Notes: generated by a model not told the origin, from the letters alone. 64,000 nucleotides of DNA from CBDCIS01 sp965217565 (GCA_965217565.1 CBDCIS010000001.1:186001-250000); one strand, 5' to 3'; counted from the stretch's first letter, positions 18,054 through 26,630 are shown. Program-made: numbers and translations.

Positions 18054-19055
18054 CTAGCCTGCGGAGTGAATGGCTTTGACGAGGCGTTGGGTCGTCGCCT
18101 CGGGGTCGTCGGCGAACGTTACGGCGCTTACTACGCAGACGCAGTCGACGCCGGCGCTTACTACGCTGGCGATGTTGGATTCGTTGATGCCACCGATCGC
18201 GACTATGGGCCGCGAGAGCATACTCTTCACCCTGACGAGGGTTTCAACGCCTACGGAGGTTCTGCCACTCTTTCCCATCGTGGTGGTGGCGAACACGGCG
18301 CCGACGGCCAGGTAGTCGGCACCATCGGACTGGGATTGGGCAGCCTCGTCGAGTCCGTTGTTGGAACTGCCAACTATCTGACGGGGTTCGAGCACACCGC
18401 GGGCGTCGGCTATGGGCAGGTCGGTCTGGCCTACGTGGAGGCCGTGAGCGCCCACCGCGCGGGCTACGTCGGCGTCGTCGTTCATGATGAAGAGCGCGTC
18501 ATGTTCGTCGCAAAGCGACTTCAGCCGTCGGGCCACCGGCAGCACGTCCCCCTTGTCACGGGTCTTGTCCCGGAGTTGCAGCACGCTTGCGCCGCCCTTC
18601 AGCGTAGCCTCGGCCACGTCGAGGACGGGCCTTCCCCCGGTAGCCTCCGGGTCAACGATTACGTAGAGTCCCCTTATCTTTGCCGCGACGCCGGCCCGGT
18701 ACTCGTCGCCGGCCTTCTGCTCCGCGCGCGCCAGTACCTTGCGCGCCCTGCCCGTCCACTCCGGCTCCAGAGGCGGCGGGCCGTCCGCTTTGGAGCGTTC
18801 AAGCGCCTCGATCGACGCGAAGGTAGAGGAGATCGCTTTGAGGGCAAACTCCGACGGGTCGCCGGTGAGCGTGGCGTATGAGGCGCGGCGTTCGCGGTTC
18901 TCCTCGCGCGACAGTTCGGCGGCGGCGGGAAACGGCAGCGCCTCCCTGAGCATCTTGATGTCGGAGTACAGTCCCAGGGGCGCGGTGATGGTGGACTCCA
19001 GGAGGCGGATGTTTTCGACGATGGCGTGCACGTGGGCGTTTACGAATGGGATCAT
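18054..19055 (-). CDS. thiE: Thiamine-phosphate synthase with N-terminal helical domain
   Basis: A 333-aa protein. Residues about 127-333 are ThiE, which joins HMP-PP and thiazole phosphate to give thiamine phosphate: GLYVIVDPEA, the loop GGASVLQLRDKTRDKGD, IMNDDADVARAVGAHGLHVGQ, and AIGGINESNIASVVSAGV. Residues about 1-120 form a helical domain beginning FVNAHVHAIVENIRLLES; its pattern resembles the ThiD2 domain (HMP-P kinase) fused to ThiE in some bacteria, but is divergent, and this reading is inference. GGAGGG precedes the ATG. No other thiamin gene or TPP riboswitch was seen nearby. Confidence 0.85.
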   Translation of the reverse strand: MIPFVNAHVHAIVENIRLLESTITAPLGLYSDIKMLREALPFPAAAELSREENRERRASYATLTGDPSEFALKAISSTFASIEALERSKADGPPPLEPEWTGRARKVLARAEQKAGDEYRAGVAAKIRGLYVIVDPEATGGRPVLDVAEATLKGGASVLQLRDKTRDKGDVLPVARRLKSLCDEHDALFIMNDDADVARAVGAHGLHVGQTDLPIADARGVLEPRQIVGSSNNGLDEAAQSQSDGADYLAVGAVFATTTMGKSGRTSVGVETLVRVKSMLSRPIVAIGGINESNIASVVSAGVDCVCVVSAVTFADDPEATTQRLVKAIHSAG

Positions 19056-19186
19056 GGTTATGACCCTCCTGAATGCACTGGGCGGGCAGATTGCCCCAAT
19101 GAAGGGTTGTTAGAATCGGGATTTGAGATTGTTGTGTAGTCTTCCTGGGCCGCCTGTGGTGAGGGAGATACTGAGTTTGGGTGAAC

Positions 19187-19618
19187 TCACATCCCAACGC
19201 CGCCGATGCCGGTGTTGCGAACAGTGCAGTGGAGCAGGCCCTTTGTGGGGTCGTACTGCACGTACCACTCGTTGATGATGTTCCGGCCGAGCAGGGACGG
19301 TGTCTCCATGCTGCCGCCTTGCGGGTTTGCGATTAACAAGTCGAATGGATAGGACCTCACAATGGAATTGTCGTCGAAGTAGAGAACGGCGGGTTCCAGG
19401 TAATAGAGAATGTTACCATCAATACCATCGACGCTGATTTGGTTCCAAAGTAAATCCATGGGTAAGCCAATTTGTCCAGCGTCTCTGGAATGCAGACAGG
19501 TCATATCGGCTCCTGTGTCTAACAGGAAATGCATCGTCACTCGAACACCAAATCGAGGGATGAGAAGACGGCCTTCAACAAAGGGTTGTCCTACGCTGTC
19601 GAAAGCGCCGATTATCAT
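19187..19618 (-). CDS. Retropepsin-like aspartic protease domain protein
   Basis: A 143-aa protein with the retroviral-type aspartyl protease motif FLLDTGADMTCLH (catalytic Asp near residue 34) and a C-terminal SLLGRNIINEW block that matches the LLGxd/n flap-end region of single-domain retropepsins. Like viral enzymes it would have to dimerise to form an active site. No signal peptide or transmembrane segment is seen. Its ATG overlaps the stop of the upstream DUF5678 gene (ATGA), so the pair is translationally coupled. Targets are unknown. Confidence 0.75.
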   Translation of the reverse strand: MIIGAFDSVGQPFVEGRLLIPRFGVRVTMHFLLDTGADMTCLHSRDAGQIGLPMDLLWNQISVDGIDGNILYYLEPAVLYFDDNSIVRSYPFDLLIANPQGGSMETPSLLGRNIINEWYVQYDPTKGLLHCTVRNTGIGGVGM

Positions 19619-19992
19619 TCGTCACGTTTGACGCTTACGAATGCGGAAGCCATCATGTACCACTTGGATGGGTTCGGAGTAAGGTATCCGACCACGACCT
19701 GCCATTCCCTCAGACCTGCAGCTACAGCCTTGTCGCGAGCTTCATACATAGTGTCGCCCAGCGCGACAACCCCGGCCTCCCCTACTGCAACCCACTTGCA
19801 AGGGTACTTCTCCCGGATTTCATCTTCATCTTTGTGCCAGCGCATGGATGCCCTGCAGAACTCCATGAACGGCTCGTGCATGTGGCTTATTTCCTCGCTC
19901 GACTCGAAGAATTCCTTTATGACAGCCTCATCTTTAGCTTGCTGCTCTTTGCTGGGCATCCGAGGTTTGCCTTGCTCGTTGAGAGTTGCCAT
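19615..19992 (-). CDS. DUF5678 domain protein
   Basis: A 125-aa protein. The N-terminal half is charged and helical (MPSKEQQAKDEAVIKEFFES); the C-terminal half, YPCKWVAVGEAGVVALGDTM then AVAAGL, matches the small DUF5678 fold. The function is unknown. GGAGGCGGCAAG precedes the ATG. It overlaps the retropepsin-like gene by four bases, a spacing typical of stoichiometric pairs; a substrate or partner role for the protease is a possible reading. Confidence 0.7.
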   Translation of the reverse strand: MATLNEQGKPRMPSKEQQAKDEAVIKEFFESSEEISHMHEPFMEFCRASMRWHKDEDEIREKYPCKWVAVGEAGVVALGDTMYEARDKAVAAGLREWQVVVGYLTPNPSKWYMMASAFVSVKRDE

Positions 19993-20094
19993 CTTGCCGC
20001 CTCCGCGCGCCTACTATTCCTGTTGCCGGCACTCAGGCGTTTTCGCCACGATTCGCGTTGATTGTATCACGTAGCGCGGCGCGCGGTGGGAGGG

Positions 20095-20123
20095 TTCACG
20101 TATGGCGCGGTCAGGGGTATTAT
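20095..20123 (+). promoter_or_regulatory. Probable promoter for the nitronate monooxygenase-like gene
   Basis: TTCACG (20095-20100), 17 bases, TATTAT (20118-20123). Transcription would start near 20130, about 54 bases before the chosen ATG. Confidence 0.45.
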
Positions 20124-20183
20124 AGGGTTTGGACGGATGAGCGATGGGGCATTGTCAATGAAGCTTGGCAAGGGGGACTATCG

Positions 20184-21296
20184 ATGTCGGCAGATGCTTT
20201 GAAGACGAGATTGTGCGAGGACTTTGGGATAGAGTATCCCATTATCGCTTTCAGTTCTTGCAGGGAGGTGGTTCGGGCAGTGGTGAACGTTGGGGGGCTT
20301 GGCGTGCTGGGTGTCGGCGGCATGACGCCGGAGGAGATCGAACGAGCTATCAGGTGGCTGCGGGAGCAGGTCGGGAGCAAGCCATTCGGCCTGGACGTGC
20401 TCATCCCTGCGTCGGTTCCGCCCAGCGGGAGCAAGGCCGAGCTAAGGGAGCAGATTCCCCCGGAGTACTGGGAGTTCGTGGAGGGCATCAAGCGGGACAA
20501 TGCGATTCCGCCTCCCAAGCCCAAAACGGGGGCGGCATTGACCGACCGGCCTGCGCAAACGCAGCAGGCGGCTAGGCAGCAGTTGGACGTCATCCTGGAG
20601 GAGCGAGTGCCGATATTGGCGTCGGGGCTGGGCAGCCCCGCGTTCATTCTGGACGCGGCGCACCAGCGCGGGATGAAGGTGTTTGGGCTGATCGGGAACG
20701 TGCGGCAGGCGCGGCGAGAAGCGGAGGCGGGAGTCGATTATATCGTGGCGCAGGGAACGGACTCCGGCGGCCATACGGGCGAGATCGGCACGTTCTCGCT
20801 GGTGCCCCAGGTGGTGAACGCGGTGAACCCGACGCCCGTGATTTGCGCGGGGGGCGTGGGCAGCGGGCGGCAGCTCGCGGCGGCGATCTGCCTGGGAGCG
20901 GTTGGCGTCTGGACCGGAACGATATGGCTGACGGCGAAAGAGTCGGACACGGACATCATCGTCAAGGAGAAGATAGTGGCGGCGACCGAGCGGGACACGA
21001 CGCGCTCGCGTTCGTCCAGCGGCAAGCCGATTCGCCAGCTTCAGACGAAGTGGACCGAGGTTTGGGGCTCGCCGGACGCTCCCTCGCCGCTGCCGATGCC
21101 ACTCCAGGGAATCCTGGTCAACGACGTTCTGACGTCGGTGCGCGACCATCGAATCGCTGACTTCATGGGTTCGCCAGCCGGCCAGGTGGTGGGCATGATC
21201 GACGAGCTGAGGCCCGCCGCGCAAATTGTTTCGGACATCATGGACGAGGCGCGCGAAGCGTTGAACGCGCTCTCCCCTGTCTCGGCGGGCGACTGA
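20184..21296 (+). CDS. Nitronate monooxygenase-family FMN flavoprotein
   Basis: A 370-aa TIM-barrel flavoprotein of the 2-nitropropane dioxygenase/NMO family. Typical landmarks are LCEDFGIEYPIIAF at the start, VIVNVGGLGVLGVGGMTPEE-like glycine-rich turn (here VNVGGLGVLGVGGMTPEE), the flavin-binding AQGTDSGGHTGEIGTFSLVP, and PVICAGGVGSGRQLAAAICL followed by GVWTGTIWL. It probably oxidises alkyl nitronates or a related small molecule, with FMN; the branch is not certain. ATG 20184 is preceded by AGGGGG, and a longer reading from 19986 would cross the promoter candidate. It appears monocistronic or leads into the two small genes downstream. Confidence 0.87.
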   Translation: MSADALKTRLCEDFGIEYPIIAFSSCREVVRAVVNVGGLGVLGVGGMTPEEIERAIRWLREQVGSKPFGLDVLIPASVPPSGSKAELREQIPPEYWEFVEGIKRDNAIPPPKPKTGAALTDRPAQTQQAARQQLDVILEERVPILASGLGSPAFILDAAHQRGMKVFGLIGNVRQARREAEAGVDYIVAQGTDSGGHTGEIGTFSLVPQVVNAVNPTPVICAGGVGSGRQLAAAICLGAVGVWTGTIWLTAKESDTDIIVKEKIVAATERDTTRSRSSSGKPIRQLQTKWTEVWGSPDAPSPLPMPLQGILVNDVLTSVRDHRIADFMGSPAGQVVGMIDELRPAAQIVSDIMDEAREALNALSPVSAGD

Positions 21297-21321
21297 GCGC
21301 AAGCTCTTTGCTGGGTGGGCT

Positions 21322-21588
21322 ATGGAGCGCAGGTACGGATTCAACGCGGACTACGCCGGGAGGATCGCGGAGTGCGACGGCGGCGCTCCCATCGAGGGCG
21401 GCCCGGCGGGATGGCTGGGTTCGCGTGACTTCTTCCGTGGCCGCCTGACGGGGCTGTACTATGAAGTGGGCGACCCCGCATGGCGTTGGTACGAACTTGC
21501 TGAACTCACCGACAAGCCCGAGGAGCACCTGGGAGACGTCGTCTGGTGCGAGGAGGGGTTCATCTTCCTGATGGACCCGGACTCGTAG
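21322..21588 (+). CDS. Hypothetical 88-aa protein
   Basis: A short soluble protein rich in Trp, Tyr and Gly (YYEVGDPAWRWYELAELTDK) with an acidic C-terminus. No family was recognised. It lies 25 bases after the nitronate monooxygenase-like gene and 8 bases before the PHP gene, whose ribosome site overlaps its stop, so the three are likely one transcript. Confidence 0.55.
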   Translation: MERRYGFNADYAGRIAECDGGAPIEGGPAGWLGSRDFFRGRLTGLYYEVGDPAWRWYELAELTDKPEEHLGDVVWCEEGFIFLMDPDS

Positions 21589-21596
21589 AGGCATCC

Positions 21597-22187
21597 TTGC
21601 TGATAGACCTGCACACCCATACCGCGCCTCTATCCATGGACAGTGCCCTGTCCGTTAGCGAGTTGGTGTCGCTTGCCAGAGAGCGGGGGCTCGATGGCCT
21701 CTGCCTTACGGAGCATAACGCGGTCTGGGAGCCCGCGGAACTTCGGCGGCTCAGAGATACACACTCGTTTCCCATGTTCAGCGGCATGGAGGTGGGAACG
21801 GATAAGGGCCATGTGCTGGTCTTCGGGCTGAAGCGATTTACGCTGGAATTGATGTCTTTGAGGAAGCTGCGGGCAGCGGTGGAAGAGGCGGGAGCGGCGA
21901 TGATCCTGGCTCACCCGCGCCGGGAGGGCAGTCCGTCGATGGAGTGGCAGGAGATGCGCTCGCTGTTCCACGGGGTCGAGACGCTGAACGGGAGCGACGC
22001 CAACGCCGCGAACGCCTACGTGGCGTCTATGGCTATGGGCGTCGGGCTGGCTGGGAGCGGTGGCAGCGACGCCCATAGCGAGGGCGCGGTGGGCACGTGC
22101 GCCACGCTGTTCGACACGCACATTCGCAGCGACGAAGAGCTTGTGAGGGAGATTCTGGCAGGTCGGTTCTCAGCCGTGCGTCTGTAG
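21597..22187 (+). CDS. PHP-domain metal-dependent phosphoesterase
   Basis: A 196-aa stand-alone PHP domain. Metal-binding motifs are in order: LIDLHTHTA (HxH), CLTEHNAVWEP, MILAHPRREGS, and GSGGSDAH near the end. Such proteins are phosphoesterases acting on nucleotides or phosphorylated metabolites; the substrate is not evident. The start is taken as TTG 21597 with TAGAGG six bases upstream; the longer open frame from 21546 lies inside the previous gene and adds residues outside the family fold. Confidence 0.82.
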   Translation: MLIDLHTHTAPLSMDSALSVSELVSLARERGLDGLCLTEHNAVWEPAELRRLRDTHSFPMFSGMEVGTDKGHVLVFGLKRFTLELMSLRKLRAAVEEAGAAMILAHPRREGSPSMEWQEMRSLFHGVETLNGSDANAANAYVASMAMGVGLAGSGGSDAHSEGAVGTCATLFDTHIRSDEELVREILAGRFSAVRL

Positions 22188-22190
22188 CTG

Positions 22191-22225
22191 GTGGTTCAAC
22201 ACGTTTGTATTGACTGGCAGAGCGG
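22191..22225 (+). repeat. Solo IS630-type terminal sequence
   Basis: GTGGTTCAAC followed by TTTGTATTGA and a GGCAGAG stretch, closely matching the left end of the IS630-family element at 62220. No transposase or opposite end is nearby, so it looks like a remnant of an old insertion or excision. It lies just upstream of the translin-family gene. Confidence 0.5.
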
Positions 22226-22263
22226 CGCGTGATTTGCGCCGGTCAAGATTGGGAGGACTGGCG

Positions 22264-22944
22264 ATGGGGATTCCGGCTGAAGAACAGAAGGTTCGGCTTA
22301 GAGGGTTCGCGGACCTGGCGCAGGCGAGTTTCGCGAGGACACACGAGGCCAGGGAGCAGGCGTTCAAGCTGTCGCGAGACGTGATACGACACTCGGCCAA
22401 CTGCATAAGGGCGACGCACCGGGGGGAGTTGGCGCAGGCGCAGGAACGTCTGGACTCGGTGGTGAGCCTGGTTCGCCAAATGGAGAGCGTGGCGAAGGAT
22501 TACCCGGCGGTGTATTACGCCGGTTTCATCGAGGACGCCCAGAAGGAGTACGTGGAGGCGAGCGCGACACTGGCGTTGGTGCGGGGCGCCGAACTTCCAG
22601 GGAATGCGGACCTCAACGTGGGGCCGGCGCCGTATCTCAACGGGCTGTCTGAGGTTGTCGGTGAGCTACGGCGGTTCATTCTGGACTCGCTGCGCAAGGA
22701 CGACTTCTCTCGCTGCGAGGAACTTCTGGGTCTGATGGACGAGATATACACGGCGCTGGTTTCGATGGACTTTCCCGAGGCCGTTACAAGGGGTCTGCGC
22801 CGCAGCACGGACGCGGCGCGGGGCATCCTGGAGCGCACGCGAGGAGACCTGACCGTTGCTCTTCGGCAACGCCGGCTGGAGCGGAGCATGGCGGCGTTCT
22901 ACGAGCGGGCGGAAGCGGCCGACTGCGGTGGCGCGGAGGGCTGA
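22264..22944 (+). CDS. Translin-family protein
   Basis: A 226-aa all-helical protein matching the translin/TRAX-like family (COG2178 type): EQAFKLSRDVIRHSANCIRA, then YPAVYYAGFIEDAQKEYVEA and the EELLGLMDEIYTALVSMDFP helix. Eukaryotic translin binds single-stranded DNA and RNA as an octamer and its partner has nuclease activity; prokaryotic members are poorly studied. ATG 22264 has GGGAGG eight bases upstream. The terminal helix is Arg-rich. Likely cytosolic, possibly nucleic-acid binding. Confidence 0.8.
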   Translation: MGIPAEEQKVRLRGFADLAQASFARTHEAREQAFKLSRDVIRHSANCIRATHRGELAQAQERLDSVVSLVRQMESVAKDYPAVYYAGFIEDAQKEYVEASATLALVRGAELPGNADLNVGPAPYLNGLSEVVGELRRFILDSLRKDDFSRCEELLGLMDEIYTALVSMDFPEAVTRGLRRSTDAARGILERTRGDLTVALRQRRLERSMAAFYERAEAADCGGAEG

Positions 22945-22984
22945 GGGTGGCTTAGAGGAGGTGTTGCCGGAGCAGCGGATGGTC

Positions 22985-23013
22985 TTGACTGGTTTTGCTT
23001 GCTATGGTAGGTT
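22985..23013 (+). promoter_or_regulatory. Possible promoter for hppA
   Basis: TTGACT (22985-22990), 17-base spacer, TAGGTT (23008-23013). The -35 is good and the -10 poor. Confidence 0.4.
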
Positions 23014-23074
23014 TTCGCCATTGTACTGGCGTGATGCCATCGATTCACACCTTCCCATTTGAGGGGAGGCTTTT

Positions 23075-25129
23075 TTGTGGAGGCGGACTTTGATAATCCT
23101 TTACCTGGCAATTGCCGCGGGTGTGGTGGCGTTGGTGTTCGCGCTGCTGCTGACGCTCAATATCCTGCGACAGGATCAGGGAGATGAGACCATACGCTTC
23201 ATAGGCAAGGCGATTCAGGAGGGCGCGAACGCTTTTCTGACCAGGGAGTACCGCTTGCTCGCCCTGTTTGTCGTGGTGATGTTCGTTGTGCTGGCAGTGT
23301 TCATCGACTTCGACGTTCTGGACAAGGTTGCCGGTGACGTGCGCTCCGTGCCATCGACGGCGATCGCCTACCTCGCCGGCGCGGTAGGCTCCGCGCTCGC
23401 CGGATACATCGGCATGAGCATCGCCGTGCGAGCGAACACGCGCACGACGGTGAAGGCGATGCAAGGGCTCAACCCCGCGCTGCGCGTGGCCTTTAACAGC
23501 GGCTCCGTCATGGGCATCTCAGTGGTTGGCATAGGGCTGATTGGCATCACCGCCGTCTATTGGATATTCAGGGAGCCCAACATCATCGCAGGTTTTGGCT
23601 TCGGCGCGTCCTCCATCGCGCTGTTCGCCAGGGTTGGCGGCGGGATATACACCAAGGCCGCCGACGTTGGCGCGGACCTCGTTGGCAAGATCGAACAGGG
23701 CATACCGGAGGACGACCCGCGCAACCCGGCGACTGTCGCGGACAATGTTGGCGACAACGTTGGCGACGTCGCCGGGATGGGAGCCGACCTGTTCGAGTCC
23801 TACGTTGGCTCGATTATAGCGACCATCACCCTGGCGGCCGTCGGGGCCGCCGCGCTGAGTATGGCCGGCCCGTCCGGGTTCGACTCGGAGCTGTTCTTGC
23901 TGCCCGTGCTCATCGCGGCGATAGGAATCTTCGCCTCCATACTGGGCACCTTTCTCGTGAGAACCGGAGAGGGCGCGAGCATGGGCCGTCTGCTGTGGGC
24001 GCTGCGAACCGGCATCTTCACGTCGGGCGCGCTGGTTCTGATTGGAACGGGCGTAGCGTTGGTCGTCATGGACATGAGCTTCGATCTCTTCTGGGTAGTG
24101 CTCGTCGGGCTCGTCGCCGGGCAGATTATCGGGACCTCATCGGAGGTCTTCACCTCATACGAGTTCGGGTTTACAAAAGGAATAGCAAAACAGGCGGAGA
24201 CGGGACCGGCCACCGTCATCATCGGCGGGCTTGGGCTGGGAATGTTGAGCACACTGATCCCGGGCGTCGTGGTGGTAATCGCGATGTGGCTGGCGTACTC
24301 GCTGGCGGACACCTACGGGGTCGCTCTCGCCGCCGTCGGGATGCTCTCGACCCTGGGAATCACGCTGGCTACGGACGCTTATGGCCCGGTCGCGGACAAC
24401 GCCGGGGGAATCGCTGAGCAGGCGCATCTGGACCCGAGCGTGCGGGAGAGGACGGACGCGCTCGATTCGCTGGGCAACACCACGGCGGCCACCGGCAAGG
24501 GGTTCGCCATCGGTTCCGCGGTGCTGACCGCTCTCGCGCTGATGGCGGCCTACTCGCAGGTGACCAACATCGAGGTGTTCGACCTGCTAGACATCAACGT
24601 GCTCATGGGACTAATCGTTGGCGCCCTGATGCCGTTCCTGTTCGCCGCGCTCACGATGCAGGCGGTTGGTCGCGCGGCGAACGCCATGGTCCAGGAGGTG
24701 CGGCGGCAGTTCCGCGAGATAGCGGGCCTGATGGAGGGCACCGCGAACGCCGACTACGCGCGAGCGGTTGACATCAGCACCAGGGGCGCCATGCGTGAGA
24801 TGGTTTTGCCGGGACTCCTGGCGGTAATCGCGCCGGTGGTGGTTGGCGCGATTCTTGGCGCGGAGGCGCTCGGAGGGCTGCTCATCGGGGCAATTGCCAC
24901 CGGGTTTCTGTTGGCTATCATGATGGCGAACGCGGGCGGCGCGTGGGACAACGCCAAGAAGTACATCGAGGCGGGCAATCTGGGCGGCAAGGGTTCGGAC
25001 GCTCACGCGGCGGCGGTCGTCGGCGACACCGTGGGTGACCCGTTCAAGGACACGTCCGGGCCGGCGCTGAACATTCTCATCAAGCTGATGTCGATAGTGG
25101 CGTTGGTGTTCGCGCCGTTATTCCTGTAG
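23075..25129 (+). CDS. hppA: Membrane-bound ion-translocating pyrophosphatase, K+-dependent type
   Basis: A 684-aa polytopic membrane enzyme that couples hydrolysis of pyrophosphate to H+ or Na+ export. The signature loops are present: TKAADVGADLVGKIEQGIPE with DDPRNPATVADNVGDNVGD, the GMGADLFESYVG segment, ATDAYGPVADNAGGIAE, and GDTVGDPFKDTSGPALNI. The residue pair that sets potassium dependence reads GNTTAATGKG, with Ala where K+-independent enzymes have Lys, so it should need K+. Whether H+ or Na+ is pumped cannot be decided by eye. The start is TTG 23075 with GGGGAGG five bases upstream. Monocistronic. Confidence 0.95.
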   Translation: MWRRTLIILYLAIAAGVVALVFALLLTLNILRQDQGDETIRFIGKAIQEGANAFLTREYRLLALFVVVMFVVLAVFIDFDVLDKVAGDVRSVPSTAIAYLAGAVGSALAGYIGMSIAVRANTRTTVKAMQGLNPALRVAFNSGSVMGISVVGIGLIGITAVYWIFREPNIIAGFGFGASSIALFARVGGGIYTKAADVGADLVGKIEQGIPEDDPRNPATVADNVGDNVGDVAGMGADLFESYVGSIIATITLAAVGAAALSMAGPSGFDSELFLLPVLIAAIGIFASILGTFLVRTGEGASMGRLLWALRTGIFTSGALVLIGTGVALVVMDMSFDLFWVVLVGLVAGQIIGTSSEVFTSYEFGFTKGIAKQAETGPATVIIGGLGLGMLSTLIPGVVVVIAMWLAYSLADTYGVALAAVGMLSTLGITLATDAYGPVADNAGGIAEQAHLDPSVRERTDALDSLGNTTAATGKGFAIGSAVLTALALMAAYSQVTNIEVFDLLDINVLMGLIVGALMPFLFAALTMQAVGRAANAMVQEVRRQFREIAGLMEGTANADYARAVDISTRGAMREMVLPGLLAVIAPVVVGAILGAEALGGLLIGAIATGFLLAIMMANAGGAWDNAKKYIEAGNLGGKGSDAHAAAVVGDTVGDPFKDTSGPALNILIKLMSIVALVFAPLFL

Positions 25130-25147
25130 GCAGGGGCTCACCCCCAT

Positions 25148-25165
25148 CCCCCGTTTTCACGGGGG
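25148..25165 (+). terminator. GC hairpin after hppA
   Basis: CCCCCGT and ACGGGGG form a perfect 7-bp stem around TTTC, 19 bases after the hppA stop. It lacks a T-run and lies in repeat-like sequence, so termination is only possible. Confidence 0.35.
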
Positions 25166-25209
25166 CAGGCTCTAACCTTACTCCTGGAGAGGTAAGGGGC
25201 AAGAGGCAG

Positions 25210-25296
25210 GCCCAGGTGGCGGAATGGCAGACGCGGCGGACTTAAAATCCGCTTCCATCAATTGGAGTGGGGGTTCGAGTCCCTTCCTGGGCACCA
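25210..25296 (+). tRNA. tRNA-Leu (anticodon TAA)
   Basis: An 87-nt class II tRNA. The acceptor stem GCCCAGG pairs with CCTGGGC (25286-25292), followed by A and an encoded CCA (25294-25296). The anticodon stem-loop is GCGGACTTAAAATCCGC with TAA in the loop, the long variable arm expected for Leu is present, and the T-arm loop reads GGTTCGAGTCC. It reads TTA codons. Confidence 0.95.
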
Positions 25297-25373
25297 AACA
25301 AGAGGGCAGTGAGGCCAGCGGTCGGCAGCACGTGGTCGGTCATGGCGGGGTGCTGAGGGCCACGGCGCACAGG

Positions 25374-25403
25374 GCAGCCACAAGGGATTTGCCCCTACGC
25401 GGT
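25374..25403 (+). repeat. Dispersed TAGGGGCAA-type intergenic repeat
   Basis: The sequence CCACAAGGGATTTGCCCCTA marks a short repeat also found (in either orientation) near 27363, 48350 and 58150. It lies between tRNA-Leu and the 3' end of dnaN. Confidence 0.5.
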
Positions 25404-25434
25404 GGGTTGGCGTCGTGTGGACAGCAGGGTTAGC

Positions 25435-26565
25435 CTACCACTGGACGAACATGGGCATCACGACGTGCACGTAGCTGTCGTTGTCCACCGGTCGTAGGAC
25501 GCCGGGGCTTGATGGCGTGGTCGTCTCGAGCGCGACCTCTCCCCTGCCCAGCACGTCCAGGACTTCGACGAGGTACTTGCTGTTGAAAGCGATTTTCGCC
25601 TCGTCACCCTCGACCCTCACGTCGATTTCACCCTGGTTATCGCCGAGCTCTTCGGCCCTGGAGGAGATGGATAGGCGTCCCTCGCCATCATTCGGCTCCG
25701 AAACTTGAAGGCGCACGATGCCGCTGCCGTCCCTGGCGAAGATAGCGGTGGACCTGGTAGCTCGGGCGAATTCCTGCAGGTCCACCACGACGCGCGTTCC
25801 GTAGCTTTCGGGAATCAGTTGAGAGTAGTTGGGGAAAGTTCCCTGGATAAGCTGGGAAACGAGCTCGACGTTTTCGAGGCGAAAGAGGGCCTGGCTCTTG
25901 GTGTTCGTGACCATAAACTCAACCGGGCTATCCTGAGAACCGAGCAGCCGGTTGAGTTCCTGAAACGCCCTGCTCGGAATTATGAAGTCAATGTCTTCGG
26001 AGATAGGCTCGGCAAGGCTGCCTTTGTACACCGCGAGCCTGAAGCCGTCAGCGGCGGCGAATGTGAAGTCCTGTCCCGATGCTTCCACCTTGATGCCAGT
26101 CAACACCGGTCGAGAGTCCTCCGTGGCGGCGGCGAATTCAACGTGATTGATCGCGTCCCTGAGCGCCTGTGGCTCGATCTTGCCCACGATGCCGTCTTCG
26201 ACAGTCGGAATGGGGGGGAAGTCCTCCGCGTCCGTGCCGTTGATATGGGCCTCGAACCTGGCGCACTTGAAGTTCAACCCCTTGGGCTGCGGCATGGAAT
26301 CAACATCGATTCGCTCGTTAGGAAGAGAATTGACAAAATCTGTTAGGAGCCGCGCTGGAATGGTAATCGAGCCTTCCTCTTCCACCTGCGCGCCGACCCA
26401 TGTACTGATGGCGATTTCCAGATTGGTGGCAGCAAGCTTGAGTCTGGACTGGTCGGTAGTAATCAGAACATGTTGAGTTATCGGCAGTGTCGTGCGCGTG
26501 GCAACGGCTCTCCCCACAACGCCAAGCCCTCGACCGAGATTTTCTTGCAGGCAAGATAGCCGCAT
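25435..26565 (-). CDS. dnaN: DNA polymerase III beta subunit (sliding clamp)
   Basis: A 376-aa ring-forming processivity factor. Three clamp domains are visible: the N-terminal MRLSCLQENLGRGLGVVGRA with TTLPITQHVLI, the middle domain with FAAADGFRLAVYKG, and the C-terminal domain with NSKYLVEVLDVL and the final YVHVVMPMF. ATG 26565 is preceded by GGAGGGTCAAGAC; the longer frame adds seven residues. It stands alone, without dnaA or recF, behind a near-consensus promoter at 26602-26630. Confidence 0.95.
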   Translation of the reverse strand: MRLSCLQENLGRGLGVVGRAVATRTTLPITQHVLITTDQSRLKLAATNLEIAISTWVGAQVEEEGSITIPARLLTDFVNSLPNERIDVDSMPQPKGLNFKCARFEAHINGTDAEDFPPIPTVEDGIVGKIEPQALRDAINHVEFAAATEDSRPVLTGIKVEASGQDFTFAAADGFRLAVYKGSLAEPISEDIDFIIPSRAFQELNRLLGSQDSPVEFMVTNTKSQALFRLENVELVSQLIQGTFPNYSQLIPESYGTRVVVDLQEFARATRSTAIFARDGSGIVRLQVSEPNDGEGRLSISSRAEELGDNQGEIDVRVEGDEAKIAFNSKYLVEVLDVLGRGEVALETTTPSSPGVLRPVDNDSYVHVVMPMFVQW

Positions 26566-26601
26566 GTCTTGACCCTCCGTACTCATTTAGAGCTAGACGT
26601 A

Positions 26602-26630
26602 AGTATAGAATGGCGAGCTTGCACCGTCAA
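26602..26630 (-). promoter_or_regulatory. Promoter of dnaN
   Basis: On the minus strand TTGACG (26630-26625), 17 bases, TATACT (26607-26602), placing the start about 30 bases ahead of the dnaN ATG. Confidence 0.75.
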
